Shown here piece by piece: positions 16,402 to 24,387 of a DNA stretch of 43,135 bases. A program made the position numbers and the translations under genes. Source of the stretch: SYIM01 sp041182885. GTDB lineage: Bacteria > Pseudomonadota > Gammaproteobacteria > Burkholderiales > Burkholderiaceae_E. Position 1 is the first letter of the stretch, and every line of letters begins with the position of its first letter. Below the pieces are notes generated by a model. That model made no database searches and was not told the origin of the DNA. It saw nothing but the letters and a program-made list of their open reading frames with translations. The DNA lies in the NCBI GenBank assembly GCA_049423065.1, contig JBMSQB010000036.1:1-43135 (forward strand). The letters run 5' to 3'.

Positions 16402-17039
16402 TTCACCGCTCCCGTGGCAGCGGCCGCTTCATTCTGCTGGCGGACAAAATCGGCGAGCTCTTCTTCGGCGCTCTTGGCTACCTTGGGTGCGGAGGGATCC
16501 TCGCAGTGCCCGGCAAGGAAGCCAATCCGCTTGATGAGCTCGGATATCGCCTGCAGACCAAGGAGCGCGACCCCCACCGGGATGAGCAGATAGGCTGGCC
16601 AGCGAATCAGGCCACCCGCGTTCGAAGACATTTCTCCGCTGACAAACGCCTGATGAAAGAACGGGATTCCCAGATAGAGCATGAGAATGACCCAGGGCAT
16701 CAGGAAGAACACGATGCCCAGAATGTCGATCCAGGTTCGCCCGCGGGCCGAGAGGCGCCCCGACAGCACGTCGATGCGGACATGCTCGTTTTTCAGGTAG
16801 GTGTAGCCGGCAGCCAGCATGAAGACCGCCGCGAACAGATACCACTGGATCTCGAGCCAGGCGTTGGAGCTGAGGTCGAACGCTTTGCGCGAGATGGCAT
16901 TTCCCGCGCTGATCAGGACCGACGCGAGCACGGCCCAGATGACGATGCTGCCGACCCGTTCGTTGAGCGCGTCAATGAGCGCGCTGATTTTCAGGAAAGC
17001 TTTCAACGGAACCCCCGTCACGGCTGTCGAGGCGGGCAA
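16398..17039 (-). CDS. TRAP transporter small permease subunit (DctQ family)
   Basis: About 213 residues with four transmembrane helices: GSIVIWAVLASVLISAGNAI, WLEIQWYLFAAVFMLAAGY, ILGIVFFLMPWVILMLYLGI and LLIPVGVALLGLQAI. The DctQ signature TYLKNEHVRIDVL is clear, and a charged cytoplasmic tail follows. The start is uncertain: there is no ATG. The TTG at 17039 has no ribosome binding site, while a TTG at 17006 is preceded by GGGGG at 5 bases and would give 202 residues. The subunit pairs with DctM as the membrane part of the TRAP transporter. Stop and DctM start overlap by 4 bases. Confidence 0.9.
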   Translation of the reverse strand: MPASTAVTGVPLKAFLKISALIDALNERVGSIVIWAVLASVLISAGNAISRKAFDLSSNAWLEIQWYLFAAVFMLAAGYTYLKNEHVRIDVLSGRLSARGRTWIDILGIVFFLMPWVILMLYLGIPFFHQAFVSGEMSSNAGGLIRWPAYLLIPVGVALLGLQAISELIKRIGFLAGHCEDPSAPKVAKSAEEELADFVRQQNEAAAATGAVK

Positions 17040-17204
17040 GCGAAAACCGAATCGCGCTTCTGCCCACCAGTTGAACTGAGCGCGAGGAGTCTAACAGCGC
17101 CGGGCGGCAGTGGGGGACCATACCCCAGCGGCTGGGGGAAACCCCGGTGTCTGCAAGGGAGCGAGCCGGCAGATGCAGCCCCGGCGGGCGAACATCCCGC
17201 CCCG

Positions 17205-18608
17205 TCAGAGGGTGGCGCCGAGACGCGCGCGCGCGCGGGCGATCGCCTGACGGACCGCCTCGGGTGCGGTGCCGCCGCGGTGCCGCCGCGCGCTCACTGA
17301 CCCCTCGAGGGTGAGGACCTGCAGTACGTCATCGCCCACCAGCGCACTGAAGGTGCGCAGCGTTTCCACGCCCAGTTCCGAGAGATCGCAGCCCTGATCG
17401 GCCGCCGCCCGCACCGCGCGCGCCACGGCTTCATGGGCATCGCGAAACGGCAGGCCCTTTCGAACCAGGTAGTCGGCAAGATCGGTGGCCGTGGAGAATC
17501 CCTCCGCCGCGGCCTCGCGCATGCGCTCGGCGCGCACCCGGATGCCGCCCACCATGTCGGCGAAGATCCGAAGCGTGTTCAGCACCGTGTCGGCGGTGTC
17601 GAAGATGGGTTCCTTGTCTTCCTGATTGTCCTTGTTGTAGGCAAGCGGCTGCCCCTTCATGAGGGTAAGGAGCGACATGAGGCTGCCATACACCCGGCCG
17701 GTCTTGCCGCGGGCGAGTTCCGGGACATCGGGGTTTTTCTTCTGCGGCATGATCGAGGAGCCGGTGCAGAAGCGGTCGGCCAGGTCGATGAAGCCCACGC
17801 GGGGTGACATCCAGATCACCAGTTCTTCTGAAAACCGGGAGATGTGCATCATGGTGAGGCTTGCTGCCGAGCAGAACTCGATCGCGAAGTCGCGGTCGGA
17901 CACGGCGTCGAGCGAGTTTTCGCACACGCCCTCAAAGCCTAGCGCGCGGGCAACCTGCTCGCGATCAATGGGGTAGGAGGTGCCGGCGAGCGCGGCCGCC
18001 CCGAGCGGCAGCCGGTTGACCCGACGCCGGCAGTCCCCCATGCGTTCGGCGTCACGCGCGAACATTTCGACGTAGGCGAGCAGGTGATGACCGAAGGTGA
18101 CAGGTTGCGCCACCTGCAGGTGGGTAAAGCCCGGCATGATGGTGTCGGTGTGACCCTCGGCAAGATCGATCAGCGCGCGCTGCAAGGCGGCCAGACCCTG
18201 CAGGATGTCGTCGATGGTGCCGCGCAGCCACAGGCGGATGTCGGTGGCGACCTGATCGTTGCGTGAGCGGGCTGTGTGCAGACGCTTGCCGGCATCGCCC
18301 ACCAGATCGGTGAGGCGGCGTTCGATGTTGAGGTGAACGTCTTCCAGATCAACCGACCAGTTGAACTCGCCGCGCTCGATCTCGCCACGGATCTGCGCCA
18401 TGCCGGAACGGATGGATTGAAGGTCGGCTTCGGACAGGATGCCTGCCCCTGAAAGCATGGTGGCGTGGGCCAGCGAACCATCGATGTCGGCAAAGGCCAG
18501 CCTGCGATCGAAGTCAACTGATGCCGTGTAGCGCTTGACCAACTCGGACACTGGTTCGGAAAAACGTCCCGACCAGCCCTCGGCCTTGTTCGCGAGTTGA
18601 TCTGACAT
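17205..18608 (-). CDS. argH: Argininosuccinate lyase
   Basis: 467 residues from the ATG at 18608 (an upstream open frame is unrelated and runs into the divergent gene). It cleaves argininosuccinate to arginine and fumarate, the last step of arginine synthesis. Evidence: WSGRFSEP start, HTARSRNDQV (109-120), the catalytic His in PGFTHLQVAQP (H163), and the fumarase/aspartase-superfamily loop TGSSIMPQKKNPD with its catalytic Ser near 284. Length matches the family. It is divergent from an AlgR-like regulator gene, the same arrangement as argH/algR in Pseudomonas. It may be transcribed from the TATAAT at 18634-18639. Confidence 0.98.
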   Translation of the reverse strand: MSDQLANKAEGWSGRFSEPVSELVKRYTASVDFDRRLAFADIDGSLAHATMLSGAGILSEADLQSIRSGMAQIRGEIERGEFNWSVDLEDVHLNIERRLTDLVGDAGKRLHTARSRNDQVATDIRLWLRGTIDDILQGLAALQRALIDLAEGHTDTIMPGFTHLQVAQPVTFGHHLLAYVEMFARDAERMGDCRRRVNRLPLGAAALAGTSYPIDREQVARALGFEGVCENSLDAVSDRDFAIEFCSAASLTMMHISRFSEELVIWMSPRVGFIDLADRFCTGSSIMPQKKNPDVPELARGKTGRVYGSLMSLLTLMKGQPLAYNKDNQEDKEPIFDTADTVLNTLRIFADMVGGIRVRAERMREAAAEGFSTATDLADYLVRKGLPFRDAHEAVARAVRAAADQGCDLSELGVETLRTFSALVGDDVLQVLTLEGSVSARRHRGGTAPEAVRQAIARARARLGATL

Positions 18609-18633
18609 AATCGCCCGGGCGGAAAAAACGGAA

Positions 18634-18639
18634 ATTATA
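18634..18639 (-). promoter_or_regulatory. -10 box of argH promoter
   Basis: A consensus TATAAT on the minus strand, about 25 bases before the argH ATG. The -35 region is weak. It lies in the 63-base divergent gap shared with the LytTR regulator gene, leaving a leader of some 20 nt without an evident ribosome binding site. Confidence 0.5.
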
Positions 18640-18671
18640 CGTTCGACCCGATTCACGAACGCAGGATTCCG

Positions 18672-19631
18672 ATGTCTACCGCCCAATCCATCTTCATTGT
18701 TGACAGCGAAGCCGAGGGACGCAGTCAGTTGCGTCAGACCCTTGACGGTCTCCGCTCCGTGTTTCCCCACCAGATCGTTGGCGAGGCCGACAGCGCGAGA
18801 AGCGCGCTCGCGCAGATCGGTTCGCTGCGCCCCAGCGTGCTGCTCGTCAACCCGGCCCTGCCCGACATGAACGGCATCGAGTTTGGTCGACAGCTCGCAG
18901 TGCGGGCGGCTGGCGCCACGCGGCAGATCCGCTGGCCCGAGCCCGAGCGGGGGACCCCGGACGCGGATCAGCCGATGGGGCGTGCCGCCCCGCAACTCAT
19001 CTACGTGAGCCGCAGCGATCGGCACGCGCTTGATGCGTTTGAGGTGAGTGCCCTCGATTACCTGCTGAAACCGGTGAACCCGGCGCGGCTTCTGAAGGCG
19101 CTCAACCGGGCAGTGCCCGATGGGGTGTCGAATGGGGGGCTGAATGAGGTGCCGAATGCGGTGTCGAATGGCGCCGCCGCTGCTCCAGGCGCGCGCGCCG
19201 AGCTGTCCGGCCTCGCTTTAGCCGGCCCGCTTGCGTACCCGCTCCTGTCGGCGCCCGCTGCCGCCCCAGCGCGTGCGCCGGCGCGGCGCCATTTCGCAGT
19301 TCACGAGCGCGGCCGACTGATGCTGGTGCCGGTCGAGCAGGTGGTCTACCTCAAGGCGGAGCTCAAGTACGTCACCGTCAGAACGCGTCAGCGGGAGTAC
19401 CTGATCGAGGATTCGCTCACCGCGCTCGAGGCCGAATTCGGTGACCGATTTGTGCGGATCCATCGCAATGCGCTGGTGTGCCGGGCTGCCATTTCGGGGT
19501 TCGAGCGGGTACCTGCCGACGGGCAGGGTGTGGGCTCGGAGCCGCACTGGCAGGTCGTTTTACGAGACGTTTCCGAACGCCTTCCCGTGAGCAGGCGACA
19601 ATGGTCGACTGTTAGAAACCTGATGGGATGA
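18672..19631 (+). CDS. AlgR-like LytTR response regulator with degenerate receiver
   Basis: 319 residues (AlgR about 248). N-terminal receiver fold: FIVDSEAEG (one pocket Asp replaced by S12), then VLLVNPALPDMNG, where the phosphoacceptor Asp is replaced by N60. S113 and K133 (LLKPV) remain. An insertion of about 25 residues (85-108, Pro/Glu/Arg-rich) interrupts the fold between helix 3 and strand 4. A long Ala/Pro/Asn linker (148-205) contains a four-copy repeat. The C-terminal LytTR DNA-binding domain is intact (VEQVVYLKAELKYVTVRT to FVRIHRNALV). Gene order argH/algR/hemC matches Pseudomonas, but no AlgZ/FimS-type kinase gene is present. It is probably a phosphorylation-independent DNA-binding regulator; targets unknown. 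The stop is one base before the hemC start. Confidence 0.88.
   Translation: MSTAQSIFIVDSEAEGRSQLRQTLDGLRSVFPHQIVGEADSARSALAQIGSLRPSVLLVNPALPDMNGIEFGRQLAVRAAGATRQIRWPEPERGTPDADQPMGRAAPQLIYVSRSDRHALDAFEVSALDYLLKPVNPARLLKALNRAVPDGVSNGGLNEVPNAVSNGAAAAPGARAELSGLALAGPLAYPLLSAPAAAPARAPARRHFAVHERGRLMLVPVEQVVYLKAELKYVTVRTRQREYLIEDSLTALEAEFGDRFVRIHRNALVCRAAISGFERVPADGQGVGSEPHWQVVLRDVSERLPVSRRQWSTVRNLMG
19124..19171 (+). repeat. Four tandem 12-bp repeats in the regulator linker
   Basis: Copies ggtgtcgaatgg, ggggctgaatga, ggtgccgaatgc and ggtgtcgaatgg lie head to tail and encode a GVSN/GLNE/VPNA/VSNG-type tract in the inter-domain linker. The period is a multiple of three, so copy-number change would keep the frame. 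Confidence 0.8.
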
Positions 19632-19632
19632 C

Positions 19633-20592
19633 ATGATGACCGCGAGTTCCCCTCAGCCAGACGCTCCGGCGCGGCTGGTGATTGCCTCCCGGAAAAGCGC
19701 GCTGGCAATGTGGCAGGCTGAACATGTACGCGATCGTCTGCTGGAACTCTACCCAGCATGCACTGTCGAGATTCTCGGCATGACCACCGAAGGCGACCGG
19801 GTGCTCGACCGTACGCTGTCCGACATTGGGGGCAAGGGGCTGTTTGTGAAGGAACTCGAGGTTGCGCTCCTCGAGGGGCGTGCCCATCTTGCGGTGCATT
19901 CGCTCAAGGACGTGCCGATGGTGCTCGCGCCCGAATTTGCGCTCCCCATCGTCATGAAACGCGAAGATCCGCGGGACGCCTTTGTATCGAACCGCTTTGC
20001 CTCGCTCGACGATCTGCCCGAGGGCGCAAGAGTCGGAACGGCGAGCCTGCGTCGCGCATCACAGATTCGTCACCGCTACCCGACGCTCTCGGTGCTGCCC
20101 CTTCGCGGGAACGTGCAGACCCGGTTGGCCAAGCTCGACGCCGGCGACTTCGACGCCATCATTCTTGCCGCGGCCGGACTCAAGCGACTGGGCCTCGCCG
20201 CGCGCATCCGGGCGGTGGTGTCGGTGCAGGCGAGTCTGCCCGCGGCGGGGCAGGGCGCGCTGGGCATCGAAACGCTCGCCACGAGGCAGGATGTCGCGCG
20301 CTGGCTGTCCCCGCTTGCCGATCCGCGCACCACAGCCGAGGTCACGGCCGAGCGGGCGGTGTCGCGGGCGCTGGGCGGCAATTGCCGCATGCCGCTTGCC
20401 GCCTACTGTGAAACCGGTCCCGATGGTGCGTTGCAGCTTCGCGCGCGCGTCGGGGCGGAAGATGGCAGCGGCATGGCCGATGTGGCGCTCGCCGAAGGGC
20501 CTGCGGATCCCGCGACTGCCGAGCGCCTCGGGGCCCGCGCGGCCAAGGATCTGCTTGCCCAGGGCGCGGGTCGGTGGCTCGGGTTGTCCTGA
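19633..20592 (+). CDS. hemC: Hydroxymethylbilane synthase (porphobilinogen deaminase)
   Basis: 319 residues. It condenses four porphobilinogens to hydroxymethylbilane in tetrapyrrole synthesis. Seen: RLVIASRKSALAMWQAEHV, catalytic Asp in HSLKDVP (D93), the Arg-rich GTASLRRASQIR, and the dipyrromethane-cofactor cysteine C251 in LGGNCRMPLAAYC. ATG codons at 19633 and 19636 are both possible. It starts one base after the regulator stop, so the regulator and hem genes are very likely co-transcribed. The 3' end overlaps hemD by 19 bases. Confidence 0.98.
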   Translation: MMTASSPQPDAPARLVIASRKSALAMWQAEHVRDRLLELYPACTVEILGMTTEGDRVLDRTLSDIGGKGLFVKELEVALLEGRAHLAVHSLKDVPMVLAPEFALPIVMKREDPRDAFVSNRFASLDDLPEGARVGTASLRRASQIRHRYPTLSVLPLRGNVQTRLAKLDAGDFDAIILAAAGLKRLGLAARIRAVVSVQASLPAAGQGALGIETLATRQDVARWLSPLADPRTTAEVTAERAVSRALGGNCRMPLAAYCETGPDGALQLRARVGAEDGSGMADVALAEGPADPATAERLGARAAKDLLAQGAGRWLGLS

Positions 20593-21332
20593 CCCAGCCG
20601 CTGCCGCGGGTGGAGGCGCTCGAACGGGCGCTCGCCCGGCGCGGCCATGAGGTGGCGCGGCTCACCTTCACCCGCATCCAGTCACGCCCGATGGTCGGGC
20701 TCGCAGCTCAGGTGGCAGAGGTCGACTGGGTGGTCGCCGTCAGTCCGGCGGCGGTTGAGGCGCTTGCATCGGCCCTGAGCCATGTGTGGCCGCCAGGACC
20801 GGGGCTCGCCCTCGTCGGACCCGGCAGTCTGCTGGCGCTGGAGCAGACTGGCCTGCGGGTTCCCGCTGATCGGCTCACCTTTCCTGCTGCAGCGCCGTTT
20901 GATGCCGGTGCCATGCTGGCAGCCGGACCGCTTGCCAGGCCTGCCGGATGCACTGTGCTGGTGGTGCGTGGCCAAGGGGGGCGTGACGACTGGATCGACG
21001 TGCTTCGCGCCCGCGGCGCGCAGGTTGAGGTCCTGCCGCTCTACGACCGTCAGCCGCTGGTCCCCGAGCCCGAGGCGCGCGCGCGTCTGGGGCAGTGGCT
21101 TGCCGGGCCGGTCCCGGTTTATTGCGTGCTCACCCAGTCAAGCGCAGCGATCGCGCTGGCGGCGCTGCCCGAGGCCGCACGCCTGCGCGAGCCCGCCAGC
21201 CCGCTGGTTGCGCTTGCAATCCACGCCCGGATCGCCGAGGCGGCAAGAACCGCGGGTTTTCACCGCGTTCGGCTCATTGATCCTGGTGAGAATGCAATCG
21301 CCGCCGCGATAGAATGCGGAGCGGTCACGTAG
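20574..21332 (+). CDS. hemD: Uroporphyrinogen-III synthase
   Basis: 252 residues from a GTG inside the end of hemC. It closes and inverts ring D of hydroxymethylbilane to uroporphyrinogen III. The family is poorly conserved in sequence; the diagnostic parts are VVLTQPLPRVEALERALARR, WVVAVSPAAVEAL, ALVGPGSLLALEQTG, VLVVRGQGGRDDWIDVLRARG and LTQSSAAIALA. Length and position between hemC and hemX make the call secure. Confidence 0.94.
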   Translation: MARVVLTQPLPRVEALERALARRGHEVARLTFTRIQSRPMVGLAAQVAEVDWVVAVSPAAVEALASALSHVWPPGPGLALVGPGSLLALEQTGLRVPADRLTFPAAAPFDAGAMLAAGPLARPAGCTVLVVRGQGGRDDWIDVLRARGAQVEVLPLYDRQPLVPEPEARARLGQWLAGPVPVYCVLTQSSAAIALAALPEAARLREPASPLVALAIHARIAEAARTAGFHRVRLIDPGENAIAAAIECGAVT

Positions 21333-21380
21333 GCGTCTGCCCACGTCAGTCCGCCGCCAGCCCTTCGCGGAGCATCTCCC

Positions 21381-22520
21381 TTGTCTGAGCCGTCCCCCAA
21401 CGCAAGCCCTGAGGGTCGTCGTGAGCCGTCGGCAGCGGGTCGTCCCGCTGGTGGTGGCGACTCCACGGCGCCGCGTGCGATGCCATCGTCGCCAACCGGC
21501 CAGCCCGCCCGTACGCGGCGATCGCGCCTGGCCCTGGCATGGCGATGGTCTGGTCCGGCACTGGGTGTGGCGGCGCTGGTGTTTGCGTTCACGCTCGGCC
21601 AGCGGGTCGACCAACTCGAAGGCGGCGCTTTGCGTCGGCTGGACGGTGGCGACAAACGTCTCGCCCAGCTCGAAGCGTCGCTCAAGGTTTCGCAGGATCT
21701 GGTCCGGGATCTGCAGCAGCGGCAGGCGCTGGTCGACAACCGCATGGCCGAGGCGCAAAGTCTCTATTCCCAGGTTGAAAAGCTCTATCGCGGGCTGATC
21801 CAGGAATCCGCCGACGCCGTGCTTGCCGAGGCCGAGTCGGTGATCTCGCTTGCCACCCAGCAGCTGTCCCTGGGTACCGACCCGCGGGCGGCCGTCATGG
21901 CGTTGCAGGAGGTTGACCAACGTCTGGTCAGACAGAAAGACCCTACGCTCGCGCCCCTGCGCAAGGCGCTTCTTGGCGATATCGAGCGGCTGAAGGCGCA
22001 TCCTGTTGCCGACATCGCCGGCATGGCCGCGCGCATCGATGGCCTCATCACCCTGGTTGAGCAACTGCCTCTGTCCTCCACGGTCCAGCCCCGACCCCGG
22101 GGAACCGACCCCAATGCGCCAGGCCGACCGGGGGGCTTCGAAGAGGGGTTGGCCTCCTCCGGCATTGCCTACCTGCGTGAAGAGCTTCAAAAATTGATCC
22201 GGGTACGTCGGGTCGATGAACCCGACTCCGTGCTGCTTGCGCCCGACCAGGCCTATTTCCTTCGCGAAAACATGCGGCTCATTCTGCTCAATGCGCGTCT
22301 GGGGATGCTGGCGCGAAACGAACTGCAGTTTCAAACCGACCTGGGTCGTGCACTTGACTGGCTCACGCGTTACTACGACGCCGACAATCGGCTGGTGGTG
22401 GGGGCGCTTACGCAGCTGAAGCAACTGCGCGCCTCGCGACTGGGCCTCGAGCCGCCACTGCCGGGCGAGAGCCTGCGCGCGGTCCGCGCCATTCGCAGCA
22501 GTCGCGAAAGCCGGGGCTGA
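21381..22520 (+). CDS. hemX: HemX-type membrane protein (uroporphyrinogen-III C-methyltransferase-like annotation)
   Basis: 379 residues from a TTG start (ribosome binding site gcggag 8 bases upstream). Pattern: a disordered Ser/Pro/Arg-rich cytoplasmic N-terminus (1-48), one transmembrane helix (WSGPALGVAALVFAFTLG, about 52-72), a coiled coil (75-125) and a helical periplasmic domain with AYFLRENMRLILLNARLGML, typical of the HemX family. Databases often call these methyltransferases, but no SAM-binding motif is present; the function is unresolved. Retained between hemD and hemY, as in other proteobacteria. Confidence 0.9.
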   Translation: MSEPSPNASPEGRREPSAAGRPAGGGDSTAPRAMPSSPTGQPARTRRSRLALAWRWSGPALGVAALVFAFTLGQRVDQLEGGALRRLDGGDKRLAQLEASLKVSQDLVRDLQQRQALVDNRMAEAQSLYSQVEKLYRGLIQESADAVLAEAESVISLATQQLSLGTDPRAAVMALQEVDQRLVRQKDPTLAPLRKALLGDIERLKAHPVADIAGMAARIDGLITLVEQLPLSSTVQPRPRGTDPNAPGRPGGFEEGLASSGIAYLREELQKLIRVRRVDEPDSVLLAPDQAYFLRENMRLILLNARLGMLARNELQFQTDLGRALDWLTRYYDADNRLVVGALTQLKQLRASRLGLEPPLPGESLRAVRAIRSSRESRG

Positions 22521-22523
22521 ACC

Positions 22524-23783
22524 GTGGGACGCGTGATCGGCATTCTGCTGGTCGTGTCGGTCGCGGTCGGGCTGGGACTCCTCATTCGCTTCAACGACGG
22601 CAACATCGCGCTCCTCTGGCCGCCGTACCGGATCGATGTCTCCATGAACCTGGTGCTGCTTGCGCTCTTTGCCCTCTTTGTTCTGCTGCACCTCATTCTG
22701 TTCGCGCTGTCCAAAGCGGTCGATTTCCCGCAGCGCGTCCGGCAATACCGGGACCGTCGTTCACGCGACGCGGCGGTCGCCGGGCTGCGCGACGGCCTTA
22801 TCGCCTACAACGAAGGCCGCTATGGTCGAGCAGAGCGCCTGCTGCGGCCGGCCCTGAGCCAGCCTGACCTGGCGGGTACAGCGGCCCTCATCGGCGCACG
22901 CGCGGCGCATCGTTTGCGCGAACCCGAGCGGGTCGAGCGCTGGCTTGAATCCGCAGGAGCCGAAAAGCCGACCGCCAACGCAGCGCTCATGTGCCGCGCC
23001 GAAATGGCGGTAGAGGATCAGCGGCCGGCCGATGCGCTCAGTGCAGTCGACAGACTCCATTCACGCGGTGCGCGTCACATTCAGGCACTGCGGCTCGCGC
23101 TCCGTGCTCACGAGCAGGCGGGCAACTGGCAGGCAGTGCTGCAGGCGGTTCGGCAACTGGACAAACGCGAGGCACTTCATCCCAGCGTGGTGCGGGGCCT
23201 CACCATTCGCGCGCTTCGCGAGCTGGTTGCGCAGCGTGGCGATGACTCGCATGCGCTTCGCGAATTGCTCACCTCCCTGACATCGGCCGAGCGCGATATC
23301 GACGAGGTGGTCGAAGCGGTGGCGCGTGCGCTTGACCGAGCCGGTCAGGGCGAGCAGGCAGCAACGCTGCTCTCGGGCATTCTGGACAAGCGGCTCGCCG
23401 AGCGCCTGGTTCCCGTCTATGCCTCGCTTGCTGTACTCGACGCCCGGAAGCGCCTGCGCAGCATCGAATCCTGGCGGCAGCGGCACGGTGATCGCGCCGC
23501 CTTCACGATCGCAGCCGGTCGCCTGTGTGCCGCAGAAGGGCTGTGGGGCAAGGCTGAGGAGTTTTTCCGGCTCGCCGAGGCGCAGGCGCCCTCCCGCGAA
23601 ACGCGTGCCCTGCTTGCACATCTCTTTGAGCAGATTGGCCGCCACAAGGAGGCCCTGCATTACTGGCGGCTGGCCGCGATCGACGGCATGAACGAGCCGC
23701 TGTCCGAGCGGCCCCAATCGCCGCTCATGGCCGATGGCGACGCCTCGCCGCCCGTGCCACCCGATACCCCCGACTCCGCTTGA
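22524..23783 (+). CDS. hemY: HemY-type TPR membrane protein of the haem operon
   Basis: 419 residues, GTG start 3 bases after hemX. Two transmembrane helices lie at the N-terminus (GILLVVSVAVGLGLLI and LVLLALFALFVLLHLILFAL), separated by the short FNDGNIALLWPPYRIDVS strand typical of HemY_N. A long alpha-helical TPR-like region follows (about 80-390; LRDGLIAYNEGRYGRAERLL, LFEQIGRHKEALHYWRLAA). This is the proteobacterial HemY, not the Bacillus protoporphyrinogen oxidase of the same name. It is thought to act in late haem synthesis or assembly at the inner membrane. The C-terminal tail is Pro/Asp-rich. Confidence 0.92.
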   Translation: MGRVIGILLVVSVAVGLGLLIRFNDGNIALLWPPYRIDVSMNLVLLALFALFVLLHLILFALSKAVDFPQRVRQYRDRRSRDAAVAGLRDGLIAYNEGRYGRAERLLRPALSQPDLAGTAALIGARAAHRLREPERVERWLESAGAEKPTANAALMCRAEMAVEDQRPADALSAVDRLHSRGARHIQALRLALRAHEQAGNWQAVLQAVRQLDKREALHPSVVRGLTIRALRELVAQRGDDSHALRELLTSLTSAERDIDEVVEAVARALDRAGQGEQAATLLSGILDKRLAERLVPVYASLAVLDARKRLRSIESWRQRHGDRAAFTIAAGRLCAAEGLWGKAEEFFRLAEAQAPSRETRALLAHLFEQIGRHKEALHYWRLAAIDGMNEPLSERPQSPLMADGDASPPVPPDTPDSA

Positions 23784-23838
23784 CCCCAGTCGCGTCGGTC
23801 CCGATCCTGCCTCTTACCTCCAACAGGAACCCGTCACC

Positions 23839-24387
23839 ATGAATCTTGACCGAGTCGACTGCGGCCGCGACATACCCAATGATTTCAACGTGATCATCGA
23901 AATCCCGATGGCCGCGGATCCGATCAAGTACGAGGTTGACAAGGAAACCGGCGCATTGTTTGTCGACCGCTTCATGATGACCTCGATGCACTATCCCTGC
24001 AACTACGGATATATCCCCCACACCATTGCAGGAGATGGCGACCCGGTTGACGTGCTGGTGATCACACCGTTCCCCGTGGCCGTGGGTGCTGTGGTGCGTT
24101 GTCGGCCGCTTGGTCTGCTGAAAATGCAGGACGAGGCAGGCGCCGATGCCAAGCTGCTGGCGGTGCCTGTCGACAAGATCCTTCCCATCTACAAGCACTG
24201 GCGCGCCGCCCAGGATCTCGCGCCCGAGCGGCTCGCCACCATCCAGCATTTCTTTGAGCACTACAAGGATCTGGAAGCCGGCAAGTGGGTCAAGGTCGAG
24301 GGGTGGGGCGGCCCGGACGAAGCCGCTCGCGAAATCACCGAAGGCATTGCGCGCTATCACGCCGCGGCGGTCAAACCGAAGTTTTGA
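23839..24387 (+). CDS. ppa: Inorganic pyrophosphatase, family I
   Basis: 182 residues from the ATG at 23839 (aggaa 9 bases upstream); the open frame from 23734 is not homologous upstream. It hydrolyses pyrophosphate with Mg. Signature GDGDPVDVLVITP carries the metal-binding aspartates; MTSMHYPCNYGYIPHT and FFEHYKDLEAGKWVKV are also characteristic. Soluble, hexameric in the family. Its 3' end overlaps the convergent GNAT/FemAB-like gene by 17 bases. Confidence 0.98.
   Translation: MNLDRVDCGRDIPNDFNVIIEIPMAADPIKYEVDKETGALFVDRFMMTSMHYPCNYGYIPHTIAGDGDPVDVLVITPFPVAVGAVVRCRPLGLLKMQDEAGADAKLLAVPVDKILPIYKHWRAAQDLAPERLATIQHFFEHYKDLEAGKWVKVEGWGGPDEAAREITEGIARYHAAAVKPKF

Noticed and set aside
18609..19025. 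N-terminal extension of argH by 139 codons
   Set aside because: It would run through the divergent regulator gene; ArgH homology starts at the ATG at 18608 and the extension is unrelated.
21138..22745. A 535-codon minus-strand frame across hemD and hemX
   Set aside because: Spans two real genes on the opposite strand and shows no protein family pattern.
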